Assembly: GCF_000263715.2 (NCBI RefSeq)
Contig: NZ_CM001514.1
Coordinates: 2,032,936 to 2,096,935, forward strand
Direction: 5' to 3'
Source: Pseudomonas synxantha BG33R
GTDB lineage: Bacteria > Pseudomonadota > Gammaproteobacteria > Pseudomonadales > Pseudomonadaceae
Length of the DNA: 64,000 bases
Every line of letters starts with the position of its first letter. Position 1 is the first letter of the stretch. Positions 29,569 through 39,015 of the stretch are shown here, in pieces. The position numbers were made by a program, and so were the translations under genes. The notes under the pieces were generated by a model, which searched no databases, was not told the DNA's origin, and was given only the letters and a program-made list of their open reading frames with translations.

Positions 29569-30045
29569 ATGACCGAAAACCCCTTGTTAGAGCGTGCCGC
29601 GCGCTTTGTCTCGGCGCTGCGCCATTGTCAGGTGCTGGGTGTGGCTGTCCACGCTGCAAGCGAGGAGGGCATGACCCTGGTGTTGCCGTATGGGCCACAT
29701 CTTGTTGGTGATCCCGCAACCTGTGTGATTCATGGTGGCGCCCTGACCTCGTTGATGGACACAGCCTGCGGCATGGCCACCTTGTGCGTATTACCCGAAT
29801 TCGAGGTGTGCCCGACCCTGGACCTGCGTATCGACTACATGCGTGCAGCCGAGCCGCACAAGCCGGTGTATGGCTTCGCGCAATGTTACCGGGTGACCAC
29901 CGATGTGATCTTCACGCGCGGGTTCGCCTATCAGGATGACCCGCAACAACCCATCGCCCATGTAGTGGGCACGTTCATGCGTATGGGCAAGCGCCTGAAA
30001 GGCACGCAAGGGCTGGGCAGCACGATCAAGGGAGAGCAGGCATGA
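29569..30045 (+). CDS. PaaI-family hotdog thioesterase (first of a pair)
   Basis: A 158-residue hotdog-fold protein of the PaaI/YigI-type acyl-CoA thioesterase group. CVIHGGALTSLMDTACGMA (about 52-70) is the helix-capping motif with the catalytic Gly/Asp region, and VCPTLDLRIDYMRAAEP is the following strand. Hydrolysis of an acyl-CoA is expected; the substrate is unknown. The start is ATG at 29569 (MTENPLLERAARF); the frame upstream to 29416 is non-homologous. It overlaps the next thioesterase gene by four bases (ATGA). Confidence 0.86.
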   Translation: MTENPLLERAARFVSALRHCQVLGVAVHAASEEGMTLVLPYGPHLVGDPATCVIHGGALTSLMDTACGMATLCVLPEFEVCPTLDLRIDYMRAAEPHKPVYGFAQCYRVTTDVIFTRGFAYQDDPQQPIAHVVGTFMRMGKRLKGTQGLGSTIKGEQA

Positions 30046-30494
30046 CGCATCGATTCAAGACCCGTCTGGAGCAGGCTCTCGAGCGTGGCAACTACGACGC
30101 ACTGCTGGGCTTGGTGCCCTATGCCAAGCTGATCGGTATCGAATGCACCCGTCTGGGAGATGAGCTGCTGTTTCGCCTGCCGGCCAACAAGGACAATATT
30201 GGTAACCCCATATTGCCGGCGTTGCACGGCGGGGTGATCGCCGGCTTCATGGAGCTGTCGGCGGCCCTGCATCTAAGGGTATTTACCGGGGCTCCGGGCC
30301 TGCCAAAAATCATCGACTTTTCCCTGGATTACCTGCGCGCCGGCCAGTTTCGCGACACTTACGCCAAATGCCAGGTGTGCCGCCAGGGCCGGCGCGTCGC
30401 CAATGTGGCGATCACCGCCTGGCAAACCACCGAGGCCGAGCCGATTGCCACCGCCCGCGCACATTTCAAGATTGAGGAATTGGCACGCCCTTGA
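30042..30494 (+). CDS. PaaI-family hotdog thioesterase (second of a pair)
   Basis: A 150-residue hotdog protein of the same broad family as its upstream neighbour, but clearly divergent. It shows LPALHGGVIAGFMELSAAL (about 64-82) in place of the HGGALTSLMD motif, so the Asp position is Glu or shifted, and IIDFSLDYLRAGQFRDTYA as the second strand. The two genes overlap by four bases and may form a heteromeric enzyme, since hotdog proteins work as dimers or tetramers. The stop codon lies within the predicted -35 element of the htpG promoter. Confidence 0.85.
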   Translation: MTHRFKTRLEQALERGNYDALLGLVPYAKLIGIECTRLGDELLFRLPANKDNIGNPILPALHGGVIAGFMELSAALHLRVFTGAPGLPKIIDFSLDYLRAGQFRDTYAKCQVCRQGRRVANVAITAWQTTEAEPIATARAHFKIEELARP

Positions 30495-30517
30495 AATCCC
30501 GGTCTTAGCCCCCAACT
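30490..30517 (+). promoter_or_regulatory. htpG: Sigma-32 (RpoH) type promoter for htpG
   Basis: CTTGAAA (30490-30496), a 13-base spacer and CCCCAACT (30510-30517) closely match the heat-shock consensus CTTGAAA-N11-16-CCCCATNT. The -35 element covers the stop codon of the upstream thioesterase gene. Confidence 0.78.
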
Positions 30518-30583
30518 TTGATGACAACCCGCCGCCAACCCTTTCGGGCGCGGCCACTGCCATCCAATTGGAGTTTGATGACC

Positions 30584-32488
30584 ATGAGTGTGGAAACTCA
30601 AAAGGAAACCCTGGGCTTCCAGACCGAGGTGAAGCAACTGCTGCACCTCATGATCCATTCGCTATATTCCAACAAGGAAATCTTCCTTCGCGAATTGATC
30701 TCGAACGCCTCTGACGCTGTCGACAAATTACGTTTCGAAGCCCTGTCCAAGCCTGAGTTGCTGGAAGGTGGCGCGGAACTGAAAATCCGTGTGAGCTACG
30801 ACAAGGACGCCAAGACCGTCACGATCGAAGACAACGGTATCGGCATGAGCCGTGAAGACGCGATTACCCACTTGGGTACCATCGCCAAATCCGGCACCGC
30901 AGATTTCATGAAGAACCTGTCGGGCGACCAGAAAAAAGATTCTCATCTGATCGGCCAATTCGGCGTGGGCTTCTATTCGGCCTTCATCGTTGCCGACAAG
31001 GTTGAAGTATTCAGCCGCCGTGCGGGCCTCGACGCCAGCGAAGGCGTGCACTGGGCGTCCAAAGGCGAGGGCGAGTTTGAAATCGCCACTGTCGACAAGG
31101 CAGATCGCGGTACCCGCATCGTGCTGCACCTGAAATCCGGTGAAGACGAATTCGCTGATGGCTGGCGCCTGCGCAACATCATCAAGAAATACTCCGACCA
31201 CATCGCTTTGCCGATCGAGCTGCCGAAAGAACAGACGGCTGCCGAAGGCGAAGAGAAGCCTGCCGAGGAATGGGAAACCGTCAACCGCGCTAGCGCCCTG
31301 TGGACCCGTCCGCGTACCGAGATCAAGGACGAGGAATACCAGGAGTTCTACAAGCACATCGGCCACGACTACGAAAACCCGCTGAGCTGGAGCCACAACA
31401 AGGTTGAAGGCAAGCTGGAATACAGCTCGCTGCTCTACGTACCGGCCCGTGCTCCGTTCGACCTGTACCAGCGCGAAGCGCCGAAGGGCTTGAAGCTCTA
31501 CGTGCAGCGCGTGTTCGTGATGGACCAGGCGGAATCCTTCCTGCCGCTGTACCTGCGCTTTATCAAGGGCGTGGTCGACTCCAACGACCTGTCGCTGAAC
31601 GTGTCGCGGGAAATCCTGCAAAAAGACCCGATCATCGACTCCATGAAGTCGGCGCTGACCAAGCGCGTGCTCGACATGTTGGAAAAACTGGCGAAGAACG
31701 AGCCTGAGCAATACAAGAGCTTCTGGAAAAACTTCGGTCAGGTGATGAAGGAAGGCCCGGCGGAAGACTTTGCCAACAAGGAAAAAATCGCCGGCCTGCT
31801 GCGTTTTGCTTCGACTCAGGGCGAAGACGGCGAGCAGGTTGTGTCCCTGGCTGACTACCTAGCACGCGCCAAGGAAGGTCAGGACAAGATCTACTACCTG
31901 ACTGGCGAAACCTACGCGCAGGTTAAAAACAGCCCGCACCTGGAAGTCTTCCGCAAGAAAGGCATCGAAGTGCTGCTGCTGACCGACCGTATCGATGAGT
32001 GGCTGATGAGCTACCTCACCGAGTTCGACGGCAAGTCGTTCGTTGACGTTGCCCGTGGCGACCTGGACCTGGGCAACCTGGATTCCGAGGAAGACAAGAA
32101 AGCCGCCGAAGAAGTCGCCAAGTCCAAAGAGGGCCTGGTTGAACGGATCAAGGCGTCCCTGGGCGAAGCAGTCAGTGAAGTGCGGGTTTCCCACCGCCTG
32201 ACCGACTCCCCGGCGATCCTGGCCATTGGCGAGCAGGACCTGGGCATGCAGATGCGTCAGATCCTTGAAGCCAGCGGCCAGAAGGTCCCGGACTCCAAGC
32301 CGATCTTCGAATTCAACCCGGCTCACCCGCTGATCGAGAAACTCGATGGCGAGCAGAGCGAAGAGCGGTTTGGCGACCTGTCGCACATCCTCTTCGACCA
32401 AGCGGCTCTGGCCGCTGGCGACAGCCTCAAAGACCCGGCCGCCTATGTGCGCCGACTGAACAAGCTGTTGGTTGAATTGTCGGTTTAA
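30584..32488 (+). CDS. htpG: Hsp90-family chaperone HtpG
   Basis: A 634-residue cytoplasmic ATP-dependent chaperone. The N-terminal GHKL ATPase has the catalytic Glu in [17 protein letters not shown], the nucleotide-binding [12 protein letters not shown] (about 82-93) and [11 protein letters not shown]. The middle domain includes [26 protein letters not shown], split here only for description, and the C-terminal dimerisation domain ends in NKLLVELSV. The start is ATG at 30584 ([20 protein letters not shown]); the frame to 30518 overlaps the promoter. It is controlled by the RpoH-like promoter at 30490 and ends at a UUCG terminator. Confidence 0.97.
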   Translation: MSVETQKETLGFQTEVKQLLHLMIHSLYSNKEIFLRELISNASDAVDKLRFEALSKPELLEGGAELKIRVSYDKDAKTVTIEDNGIGMSREDAITHLGTIAKSGTADFMKNLSGDQKKDSHLIGQFGVGFYSAFIVADKVEVFSRRAGLDASEGVHWASKGEGEFEIATVDKADRGTRIVLHLKSGEDEFADGWRLRNIIKKYSDHIALPIELPKEQTAAEGEEKPAEEWETVNRASALWTRPRTEIKDEEYQEFYKHIGHDYENPLSWSHNKVEGKLEYSSLLYVPARAPFDLYQREAPKGLKLYVQRVFVMDQAESFLPLYLRFIKGVVDSNDLSLNVSREILQKDPIIDSMKSALTKRVLDMLEKLAKNEPEQYKSFWKNFGQVMKEGPAEDFANKEKIAGLLRFASTQGEDGEQVVSLADYLARAKEGQDKIYYLTGETYAQVKNSPHLEVFRKKGIEVLLLTDRIDEWLMSYLTEFDGKSFVDVARGDLDLGNLDSEEDKKAAEEVAKSKEGLVERIKASLGEAVSEVRVSHRLTDSPAILAIGEQDLGMQMRQILEASGQKVPDSKPIFEFNPAHPLIEKLDGEQSEERFGDLSHILFDQAALAAGDSLKDPAAYVRRLNKLLVELSV

Positions 32489-32498
32489 CACCGGTGTA

Positions 32499-32525
32499 GA
32501 AAAAACCCGCTTCGGCGGGTTTTTT
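32499..32525 (+). terminator. Intrinsic terminator after htpG
   Basis: ACCCGC (32505-32510) pairs with GCGGGT (32515-32520) around a TTCG loop, with A-run and T-run on either side. Confidence 0.94.
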
Positions 32526-32553
32526 CGTTAATCCTCCTCAACTGGAGAAAATG

Positions 32554-33282
32554 ATGAGCCAAGTCACAGTACGTTCCGTGGTCTATCAGATTGATGGCCA
32601 GTCTTATGAAAGCCGCCTGGCGTTCGATGCCAGCCACAAGGGCCCACTGCCGGGGCTGCTGATGGCACCGAACTGGATGGGCGTGAGTGCGGGTGCCGAA
32701 GAAATCGCCAAGAGTGTTGCCGGCAAAGGCTACGTGGTGCTGATTGCTGATTTGTATGGGCAAACTGTACGCCCGACCAATGGCGATGAAGCCGGCGCAG
32801 CGATGATGCCGTTGAAAAATGATCGTCCATTGTTGAACAAGCGTATGCAGGCGGCCTTCGAGCAACTGCAAGGCCAGACCGAGACAGCCGTTGATACGTC
32901 GAAGCTGGCAACCTTCGGTTTCTGCTTCGGCGGTTGCTGCGCTCTGGAATTGGCACGTACCGGTGCGCCGGTGAAGGCGGCTGTCTCTTTCCACGGTACC
33001 CTCGACACGCCGAACCCGGCGGATGCGAAAAACATCAAGGGTTCAGTGTTGGTATTGCATGGTGCGTCCGACCCATTGGTGCCCAAAGAGCAACTGCCAG
33101 CGTTCGAAGAGGAAATGAACGCAGCGGGTGTGGATTGGCAGTTGCTGAGCTACGGCGGCGCAGTGCATTCCTTCACCGATCCCCATGCCAATGTGCCAGG
33201 CAAGATGATGTACGACGCCAAGACCGCTGCGCGGGCTTTCCAGTCGATGCATAACTTGTTGGATGAAGTGTTCAAGGGCTGA
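32554..33282 (+). CDS. Dienelactone hydrolase family protein
   Basis: A 242-residue alpha/beta-hydrolase of the dienelactone hydrolase (DLH) family, cytoplasmic. The Cys nucleophile is in FGFCFGGCCALEL (about 125-137), the Asp in LHGASDPLVPKEQ, and the His in GGAVHSFTDP. DLH acts on dienelactones in chlorocatechol breakdown, but most chromosomal members, as here, lie outside aromatic operons and have unknown esters as substrates. The two adjacent ATGs at 32551 and 32554 are both possible; the second is better spaced from the CTGGAGAA site. It follows the htpG terminator and is probably transcribed alone. Confidence 0.88.
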   Translation: MSQVTVRSVVYQIDGQSYESRLAFDASHKGPLPGLLMAPNWMGVSAGAEEIAKSVAGKGYVVLIADLYGQTVRPTNGDEAGAAMMPLKNDRPLLNKRMQAAFEQLQGQTETAVDTSKLATFGFCFGGCCALELARTGAPVKAAVSFHGTLDTPNPADAKNIKGSVLVLHGASDPLVPKEQLPAFEEEMNAAGVDWQLLSYGGAVHSFTDPHANVPGKMMYDAKTAARAFQSMHNLLDEVFKG

Positions 33283-33291
33283 TTCTGACGC

Positions 33292-33366
33292 CATCGCGGG
33301 CAAGCCCTGTTCCCACATTTCAAGGTGCACACCCATCCAGTGTGGGAGCTGGCTTGCCTGCGATAG
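33292..33366. repeat. Short-spacer REP doublet
   Basis: Arms 33292-33318 (CATCGCGGGCAAGCCCTGTT, degenerate) and 33340-33366 (GTGTGGGAGCTGGCTTGCCT) are only about 20 bases apart. The right arm touches the stop codon of the convergent pirin gene. Confidence 0.85.
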
Positions 33367-34233
33367 CTATTTCACAGGCAACTCAATTCGTTCTGACTCC
33401 CCCGGCACCGTCGGCCAATCCCCAGCAGCCCAGCGCTGTCTGGCGTGCTCGATCACTGCCGGATCGCTCGCCACGAAATTCCAGTTGATCCGCCGCGGCC
33501 CGTCCAGCGGCGCCCCACCAAACACCATCACATGGCAGTCGGTTTCGGCAAACAATGTCATCTCTTGCCCTGGCGGCAATACCACCAGGCTATGCACTGC
33601 CAGCGGCTCACCGTCGAGCTGCGCCTCACCTTCCAGCACATACACCGCGCGCTCCTCATGCTCATCGGGGATCAGCAAGGTGGTGGCTGTTTGCATCTGC
33701 ACCTCGGCATACAACGTCGGCGAGAGCACCGGCACTGGTGACTTGAGACAGAAACCATCACCGGCAATCAGGCGCACCTGCACGCCCAGGTTATCGTTCA
33801 CCGGCAAGCTCGCCGCCGGGTGATGGCTGTAATGGCCAGGGCCGGTCTCGTGGTCTTTGGGGGAGGCGAGCCATACTTGCAGGCCATGCAGGTTGAAACC
33901 ACTGGCCTTGAGCGCTTCAGGGGTACGCTCGACATGGGCAATCGCGCTGCCAGCGGTCATCCAGCTGACATCGCCGGCCTGCACCACCTGATCCGAGCCG
34001 AGGCTGTCCTTGTGCTGCAAGGCGCCTTCAAACAGGTAGGTGAGGGTAGACAGGCCGATATGCGGATGTTGGCGGATATTCATGCCGGTACCCGGCGCAT
34101 AGGCGGTGGGCAGCATATGGTCGAAAAACACAAAGGGCCCGACGCTACGGCATTCACGGGAAGGCAGCGGGCGCAGGATCGGCTGCCCTTCGACATCTTC
34201 GGCGCGGGGGCGGATCACGGTAAGGGTGGTCAT
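33367..34233 (-). CDS. Pirin family protein
   Basis: A 288-residue bicupin of the pirin family. The metal-binding N-terminal cupin is visible in GPFVFFDHMLP (about 31-41), MNIRQHPHIGLSTLTYLFEG and the Glu/His-bearing QAGDVSWMTAGSAIAHVE. The C-terminal cupin starts near residue 170. Some bacterial pirins act as quercetinases; others bind regulators or pyruvate dehydrogenase. No substrate can be assigned. The start MTTLTVIRPR at 34233 is preceded by ACAGGGATGCACC. A tail of EHARQRWAAGDWPTVPGE is typical for the family. Confidence 0.9.
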   Translation of the reverse strand: MTTLTVIRPRAEDVEGQPILRPLPSRECRSVGPFVFFDHMLPTAYAPGTGMNIRQHPHIGLSTLTYLFEGALQHKDSLGSDQVVQAGDVSWMTAGSAIAHVERTPEALKASGFNLHGLQVWLASPKDHETGPGHYSHHPAASLPVNDNLGVQVRLIAGDGFCLKSPVPVLSPTLYAEVQMQTATTLLIPDEHEERAVYVLEGEAQLDGEPLAVHSLVVLPPGQEMTLFAETDCHVMVFGGAPLDGPRRINWNFVASDPAVIEHARQRWAAGDWPTVPGESERIELPVK

Positions 34234-34297
34234 GGTGCATCCCTGTCTGAGCGGGTTGGATGCGTCTGAGCATAACCCGCCCGATGGGAAGTTGGCG

Positions 34298-34714
34298 CTA
34301 TGCGCTGAAGGCACCTTCCGATAATTTCGTCTCGATGCTGATTTCGGCGGTGGTCATCAGCTTGTGTACCGGGCACTTGTCCGCAACGCGATGCAACTCC
34401 TCGCGCTGCTCATCGCTCAGCACACCCTTGAGGGTCAATTTGACGCTGAGTTTGTATTTGCCTTTCTGCTCTTCGGCGGCGTCGTGGGTCACTTCAACGG
34501 TCACGCCGGTGAGCGGGATATCTTTCTTCTGCGCATAGAGCTTGACCGTCAAGGCTTTGCATGACGCCAGCGCAGCATCGAAATAGTCGTGGGGAGAGGG
34601 CGCCGAGTCGTCGCCACCCAGGCTCTTTGGCAGGTCGGTAAACAGTTCGTGGTGATTGATATTGACGCTGTGACGGAAGTTTTCAGCGTTCAATGTATTA
34701 ACGGTAACAGGCAT
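34298..34714 (-). CDS. OsmC family peroxiredoxin-like protein
   Basis: A 138-residue member of the OsmC/Ohr superfamily that reduces organic hydroperoxides with a pair of thiols. Both Cys are present: the first in FDAALASCKALTVKLYA (about residue 54) and the second in VADKCPVHKLM (about residue 116). The DSAPSPHDYFDAALA block places it in the YhfA/OsmC-like branch rather than Ohr. The start is ATG at 34714 (MPVTVNTLNAENF) after GAGAGGTTCGCC. It is followed by the pirin gene on the same strand after 64 bases, so a small stress operon is possible. Confidence 0.88.
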   Translation of the reverse strand: MPVTVNTLNAENFRHSVNINHHELFTDLPKSLGGDDSAPSPHDYFDAALASCKALTVKLYAQKKDIPLTGVTVEVTHDAAEEQKGKYKLSVKLTLKGVLSDEQREELHRVADKCPVHKLMTTAEISIETKLSEGAFSA

Positions 34715-34851
34715 GGCGAACCTCTCAAGGGGCAGGATGAAGGTCATGCAGTTATAGAGCATGCTGGCGCTCAAGTGTTCCAGTTTTTCCGCGCTGAACC
34801 TCGAAGGTAGGCGCAAGGTCTACCCGTATCAGCCCTGATTGAGGTTTCACC

Positions 34852-35874
34852 GTGCTTCGGACCCGCCTGAGTCTTGCCTTGTTGCTCGCTGCCAGCAGCC
34901 TTGCCGCGCAGGCCCGCGACTATGCCTACAGTGACGCGCACATGCATTACGTGGATTTTTTCCAGGAAACGGCAGGCATGGACAAACTGCTCAAGGCGAT
35001 GTCCGAGAACCGCATCGAACATGTAATGATTTCCGGCATCCCCGTGGCCAAGAAGTGGCACGAAGACGAGCCCAAGCGCCCCCGCTACTACGCTGGTGAT
35101 GACGCCGATGCCTATTGGTACAGCGCCACCGATGTGATTGTGGCGGCAGCGGTCAATAAGCTGACCCCTGAGCAGCGCCAGCACTTTCACCCGTTCCTGG
35201 CCGGCTTCAACCCCAACGACAAGAACTCCGCTGCTCATATCCAGCGCATGATCGACCTCAACCCCGGGCTGTGGCAGGGCATCGGTGAAGTGTTTACCCG
35301 CCACGACGACCTTACCGCCCTGACCTCAGGCGACACGCCCCGCGCCAACAACGAAGCCATGACGCGTATCTATCACCTGGCCGCTGAAAATGACTTGCCG
35401 GTGCTGCTGCACTCCAATATCACATCAAAGCGCGAGCGCAACCCGCTGTACCTGGCGGAAGTCGAAGAGCCGTTGCGTAACCACCCGCATACGCGCTTTA
35501 TCTGGGCCCATGGTGGTACCAGCAAGGAAATCCATCGGCACCAGGTGCAGATGGATTTTTTGCTGCCAACCTTGAGCCGTATGCTTGAGGCGTACCCCAA
35601 CCTGTATATCGACCTGTCCTGGAGCATGCTCACGCCCTATCTGCTGGATGAGGCGGGTCAGCCTCGGCAGGAGTGGGTGAAGCTGGTGGAGCGCTTCCCT
35701 GAGCGCTTTATGCTGGGATCTGACGTGGTAGGGCGTTTCAATAAGTTAGGTAAGGAGATGCGTCGCTTCGAGCCCTTCCTCGATGCATTGCCCGAGGAGG
35801 TGGCGCACAAGGTGGCGCGGGATAATTTCCTTGCCATCTTGCCCAAGCCGCCTGGCAATGGTCAGGTGCATTGA
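34852..35874 (+). CDS. Exported amidohydrolase-family protein
   Basis: A 340-residue amidohydrolase_2-type TIM-barrel protein with an N-terminal signal peptide (LALLLAASSLAAQA). The metal-binding HxH is in YSDAHMHYVDF (about 26-36). Further metal or catalytic candidates are LLHSNITSKRE (about 184), FIWAHGGTSKE and FMLGSDVVGRF with the conserved Asp. It is therefore probably a periplasmic metal-dependent hydrolase or decarboxylase of unknown substrate. The start is GTG at 34852 after GAGGTTTCACC. It is divergent from osmC and upstream of a chemoreceptor gene, with no evident functional link. Confidence 0.82.
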   Translation: MLRTRLSLALLLAASSLAAQARDYAYSDAHMHYVDFFQETAGMDKLLKAMSENRIEHVMISGIPVAKKWHEDEPKRPRYYAGDDADAYWYSATDVIVAAAVNKLTPEQRQHFHPFLAGFNPNDKNSAAHIQRMIDLNPGLWQGIGEVFTRHDDLTALTSGDTPRANNEAMTRIYHLAAENDLPVLLHSNITSKRERNPLYLAEVEEPLRNHPHTRFIWAHGGTSKEIHRHQVQMDFLLPTLSRMLEAYPNLYIDLSWSMLTPYLLDEAGQPRQEWVKLVERFPERFMLGSDVVGRFNKLGKEMRRFEPFLDALPEEVAHKVARDNFLAILPKPPGNGQVH

Positions 35875-35889
35875 TATCGCGTTTTCGTC

Positions 35890-35917
35890 TTACATAAATG
35901 TCGGAGGGGGCCGATAA
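35890..35917 (+). promoter_or_regulatory. Possible FliA (sigma-28) promoter for the chemoreceptor
   Basis: GCCGATAA (35910-35917) matches the sigma-28 -10 consensus exactly. The -35 region (TTACATAAA around 35890-35898) only partly resembles TAAA at the normal distance. Chemoreceptor genes are frequently FliA-dependent. Confidence 0.4.
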
Positions 35918-35970
35918 CTTCCAAGACCATACTGCAGGTGGATGCAGTACTTTTTGGAAGGAATCCAGGC

Positions 35971-37596
35971 ATGAATATCCGTAGTTTGAATATCGCGCCT
36001 CGCGCCGGCTTGGGCTTTGGCGTGCTGGCCTTGATGGTATTCGCGTTGGGCGGCTTTGCCCTGTTGCAGATGGCCAATATGCGCCAGCAGTCGGACCAGG
36101 TGGAGAACAACTGGTTGCCCAGCGTCATGGCGGTGGGGGAGATGAATCAGGACCTGCTGCGCGTGCGTGCGCTGACCCTGCGCCTGTTGGTTAACCGCGA
36201 TCCGCAGGCGCTGGCACAAAACGAGCAGAAACTGACCGACCTCAAGAATGGCATGCCCCATGCGCAAGCCCTCTACGAAGCGCTGATCGTGCTCCCTGAA
36301 GAGCGCACGCTATTCGATCGTTTCAAGGCCCAGGAACAGCAATACCTGCAACGCCAGGAGCAGGTCATGGGGTTTTCCAAGGCCAACCGGCTCGATGAAG
36401 CGATCAAAGTGGCCAACGGTGAGATGAATCAGCTCGCCGATCAAATCGCCGTCACGTTGCGCGATCTGGTCACCCTCAATAAAACCAGTGCCAACCAGGC
36501 GGCCAGCCTCGCGCAAAGCGTTTTCAGTCAGTCGCGTACCGGGGTGATTGGCATGATCATCCTCACGGCACTGATCACCATTGGCCTGGCGGTCTGGCTG
36601 ACCCGCAGCATCGTGTTGCCGCTGGCGCAGTCGCTGAAAGTGGCCCAGGGCGTGGCCAGTGGCGACCTGACCGGCGAGATCCGCGTGAGCGGCAGCGATG
36701 AGCCGGCGCGTTTGCAGCAGGCTCTCAAGGGCATGCAAGAGAATCTGCGCGATACTATCCGGCGCATTGCTGAATCGTCCAACCAATTGGCTTCTGCTTC
36801 CGAAGAACTCAGTTGCGTGACGGAGGATGCCACGCGCGGCCTGCATCAGCAGAACCAGGAGATCGAACAGGCGGCCACGGCGGTCAACCAGATGACGGCG
36901 GCGGTGGAAGAGGTGGCGAGCAACGCGGTGGCCACGTCCCATGCTTCACGCGATTCTGACCGCATTGCCCAGCAGGGCCGCGAACAGGTGCAGCAAACGG
37001 TGGTGTCGATTGAGGCCCTGGCCACGGATGTGACCGCCAATGTGACCCAGGTCGAGGCGCTGGCGCAAAAGGTCTATGGCATCAGTAAAGTCCTGGACGT
37101 GATTCGCTCGATTGCCGAGCAAACCAACCTGCTGGCACTGAACGCGGCCATTGAAGCGGCGCGAGCCGGGGATGCCGGGCGCGGTTTTGCGGTGGTGGCC
37201 GATGAAGTGCGTGCCTTGGCCCATCGCACGCAACAGTCGACCCAGGAAATCGAGCAGATGATCAGTGGGATTCAGCAGGGCACCGACCAGGCTGTCAGCT
37301 CCATGCAGCAGAGCAATACGCGGGCGCGTTCCACGCTGGATATCGCCAAGTCTGCCGGCACGGCGCTGGAAGAGATCGCCTCGGCATTCACCCTGATCAA
37401 CGAGCGCAACCTGTTGATTGCCAGTGCTTCGGAGCAGCAGGCAGCAGTGGCGCGGGAGGTAGATCGTAACTTGACGAATATCCGCGACCTGGCGCACCAG
37501 ACGTCGACCGGCGCCAACCAGACCAGCGCCGCGAGCCAGGAGCTGTCGCGGTTGGCGGTGGATCTGAATTCGATGGTGGCGCGGTTTTCGGTGTAG
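35971..37596 (+). CDS. Methyl-accepting chemotaxis protein, 4HB type
   Basis: A 541-residue chemoreceptor. It has a membrane helix (about 14-36), a short periplasmic four-helix-bundle ligand domain (about 37-190, rich in Leu/Gln/Arg heptads), a second membrane helix (about 192-213), a HAMP domain (about 214-268) and a long cytoplasmic coiled coil. The signalling tip is [20 protein letters not shown]. No C-terminal CheR-binding pentapeptide is seen. The start is ATG at 35971 with GGAAGGAA upstream. The ligand cannot be predicted; 4HB receptors bind amino acids or organic acids. It is transcribed alone, perhaps from a FliA promoter. Confidence 0.92.
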   Translation: MNIRSLNIAPRAGLGFGVLALMVFALGGFALLQMANMRQQSDQVENNWLPSVMAVGEMNQDLLRVRALTLRLLVNRDPQALAQNEQKLTDLKNGMPHAQALYEALIVLPEERTLFDRFKAQEQQYLQRQEQVMGFSKANRLDEAIKVANGEMNQLADQIAVTLRDLVTLNKTSANQAASLAQSVFSQSRTGVIGMIILTALITIGLAVWLTRSIVLPLAQSLKVAQGVASGDLTGEIRVSGSDEPARLQQALKGMQENLRDTIRRIAESSNQLASASEELSCVTEDATRGLHQQNQEIEQAATAVNQMTAAVEEVASNAVATSHASRDSDRIAQQGREQVQQTVVSIEALATDVTANVTQVEALAQKVYGISKVLDVIRSIAEQTNLLALNAAIEAARAGDAGRGFAVVADEVRALAHRTQQSTQEIEQMISGIQQGTDQAVSSMQQSNTRARSTLDIAKSAGTALEEIASAFTLINERNLLIASASEQQAAVAREVDRNLTNIRDLAHQTSTGANQTSAASQELSRLAVDLNSMVARFSV

Positions 37597-37618
37597 GGCG
37601 TGGAACCGGGTTGGCCCA

Positions 37619-37702
37619 TTCGCAGGCAAGCCAGCTCCCACACTGGACTGCATTCCTTCAGGATGAGCGCGGTCGAAGGTGGGAGCTGGCTTGCCTGCGA
37701 TG
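37619..37702. repeat. REP doublet
   Basis: Arms 37619-37643 and 37678-37702 (GCTTGCCTGCGA class) lie between the chemoreceptor stop and the shared terminator. Confidence 0.87.
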
Positions 37703-37731
37703 AAGGCGACGCGGTTTCAAATCAAAGCGCA

Positions 37732-37762
37732 AAAAAAAGCCCCGAACCAGTCGGGGCTTTTT
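37732..37762. terminator. Terminator between chemoreceptor and fabB (bidirectional)
   Basis: GCCCCGA (37739-37745) pairs with TCGGGGC (37751-37757), with eight A on the left and five T on the right. It stops fabAB on the minus strand and the chemoreceptor on the plus strand. Confidence 0.92.
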
Positions 37763-37783
37763 CATGTGATCAACCTGCGAGGC

Positions 37784-39004
37784 TTACTTGCCCTGCCAGC
37801 GTTTCAGCACCAGGGTGGCGTTGGTGCCACCGAAGCCGAAGCTGTTGCTCATCACGGTGTCGATTTTTGCATCTTCACGGGTCTTGGTCAGGATCGGCAT
37901 ATCAGCAACGGCTGGGTCCAGCTCGTCGATGTTGGCCGAGCCGGCCATGAAGTTGCCTTCCATCATCAGCAGGCAGTAGATCGCTTCGTGAACGCCGGCG
38001 GCGCCCAGGGAGTGACCCGACAGGCTCTTGGTAGAGCTGATGGCCGGAGCCTTGTCGCCGAATACCGCACGTACGCCTTCCATTTCCTTGGCGTCGCCGA
38101 CCGGAGTCGAGGTGCCGTGGGTGTTCAGGTAGTCGATTGGGGTATCAACGGTGGACATGGCCATCTGCATGCAGCGGATCGCGCCTTCGCCGCTTGGGGC
38201 AACCATGTCGTAGCCGTCGGATGTTGCGCCGTAGCCGACGATTTCCGCGTAGATCTTGGCGCCGCGGGCCAGAGCGTGTTCCAGCTCTTCAACCACGACC
38301 ATGCCGCCACCGCCGGCGATGACGAAACCGTCACGCTTGGCGTCGTAGGCGCGAGAGGCTTTCTCTGGGGTTTCGTTGTACTGGGTGGACAGTGCGCCCA
38401 TGGCGTCGAACAGGAACGACTGGCTCCAATGCTCTTCTTCACCGCCGCCGGCGAATACGATGTCCTGCTTGCCCAGCTGGATCTGCTCAACGGCAGTCCC
38501 GATGCAGTGGGCGCTGGTGGCGCACGCGGAGGAGATCGAGTAGTTCACACCCTTGATGGCGAACGGCGTCGCCAGGCAGGCGGAAACGGTGCTGCCCATG
38601 GTCCGCGTTACACGGTACGGGCCAACGCGCTTCACGCCTTTTTCGCGCAGGATATCCAGCGCTTCCATCTGGTTGAGGGTCGATGCGCCGCCGGAGCCGG
38701 CAATCAGGCCGGTGCGTACGTTCGAAACCTGGTCTTCGCTCAGGCCCGAATCGGCGATCGCGTCTTTCATGGCCAGGTAGGCGTAGGCGGCAGCGTGGCC
38801 GACGAAGCGATAGATCTTGCGATCGATCAGTTCTTCGAGGGGCAGGTCGATGGAGCCGGAAACCTGGCTACGCAGACCCATTTCGGCATATTCCGGGTTG
38901 AAGCGGATGCCAGGGCGACTTGCACGCAGGTTAGCGGTGACGGTCTCTTTGTCATTGCCCAGGCAAGAAACGATGCCCAGACCAGTGATAACGACGCGGC
39001 GCAT
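37784..39004 (-). CDS. fabB: 3-oxoacyl-[acyl-carrier-protein] synthase I
   Basis: A 406-residue condensing enzyme needed to extend the cis-3-decenoyl intermediate to unsaturated fatty acids. The Cys-His-His triad is visible: Cys in [12 protein letters not shown] (about 159-170), His in [13 protein letters not shown] (about 295-307) and His in [14 protein letters not shown] (about 328-341). The N-terminus [16 protein letters not shown] is the family start. It follows fabA by 11 bases in the usual fabAB operon and ends at the terminator at 37732. Confidence 0.98.
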   Translation of the reverse strand: MRRVVITGLGIVSCLGNDKETVTANLRASRPGIRFNPEYAEMGLRSQVSGSIDLPLEELIDRKIYRFVGHAAAYAYLAMKDAIADSGLSEDQVSNVRTGLIAGSGGASTLNQMEALDILREKGVKRVGPYRVTRTMGSTVSACLATPFAIKGVNYSISSACATSAHCIGTAVEQIQLGKQDIVFAGGGEEEHWSQSFLFDAMGALSTQYNETPEKASRAYDAKRDGFVIAGGGGMVVVEELEHALARGAKIYAEIVGYGATSDGYDMVAPSGEGAIRCMQMAMSTVDTPIDYLNTHGTSTPVGDAKEMEGVRAVFGDKAPAISSTKSLSGHSLGAAGVHEAIYCLLMMEGNFMAGSANIDELDPAVADMPILTKTREDAKIDTVMSNSFGFGGTNATLVLKRWQGK

Positions 39005-39015
39005 GCGGATAACCC

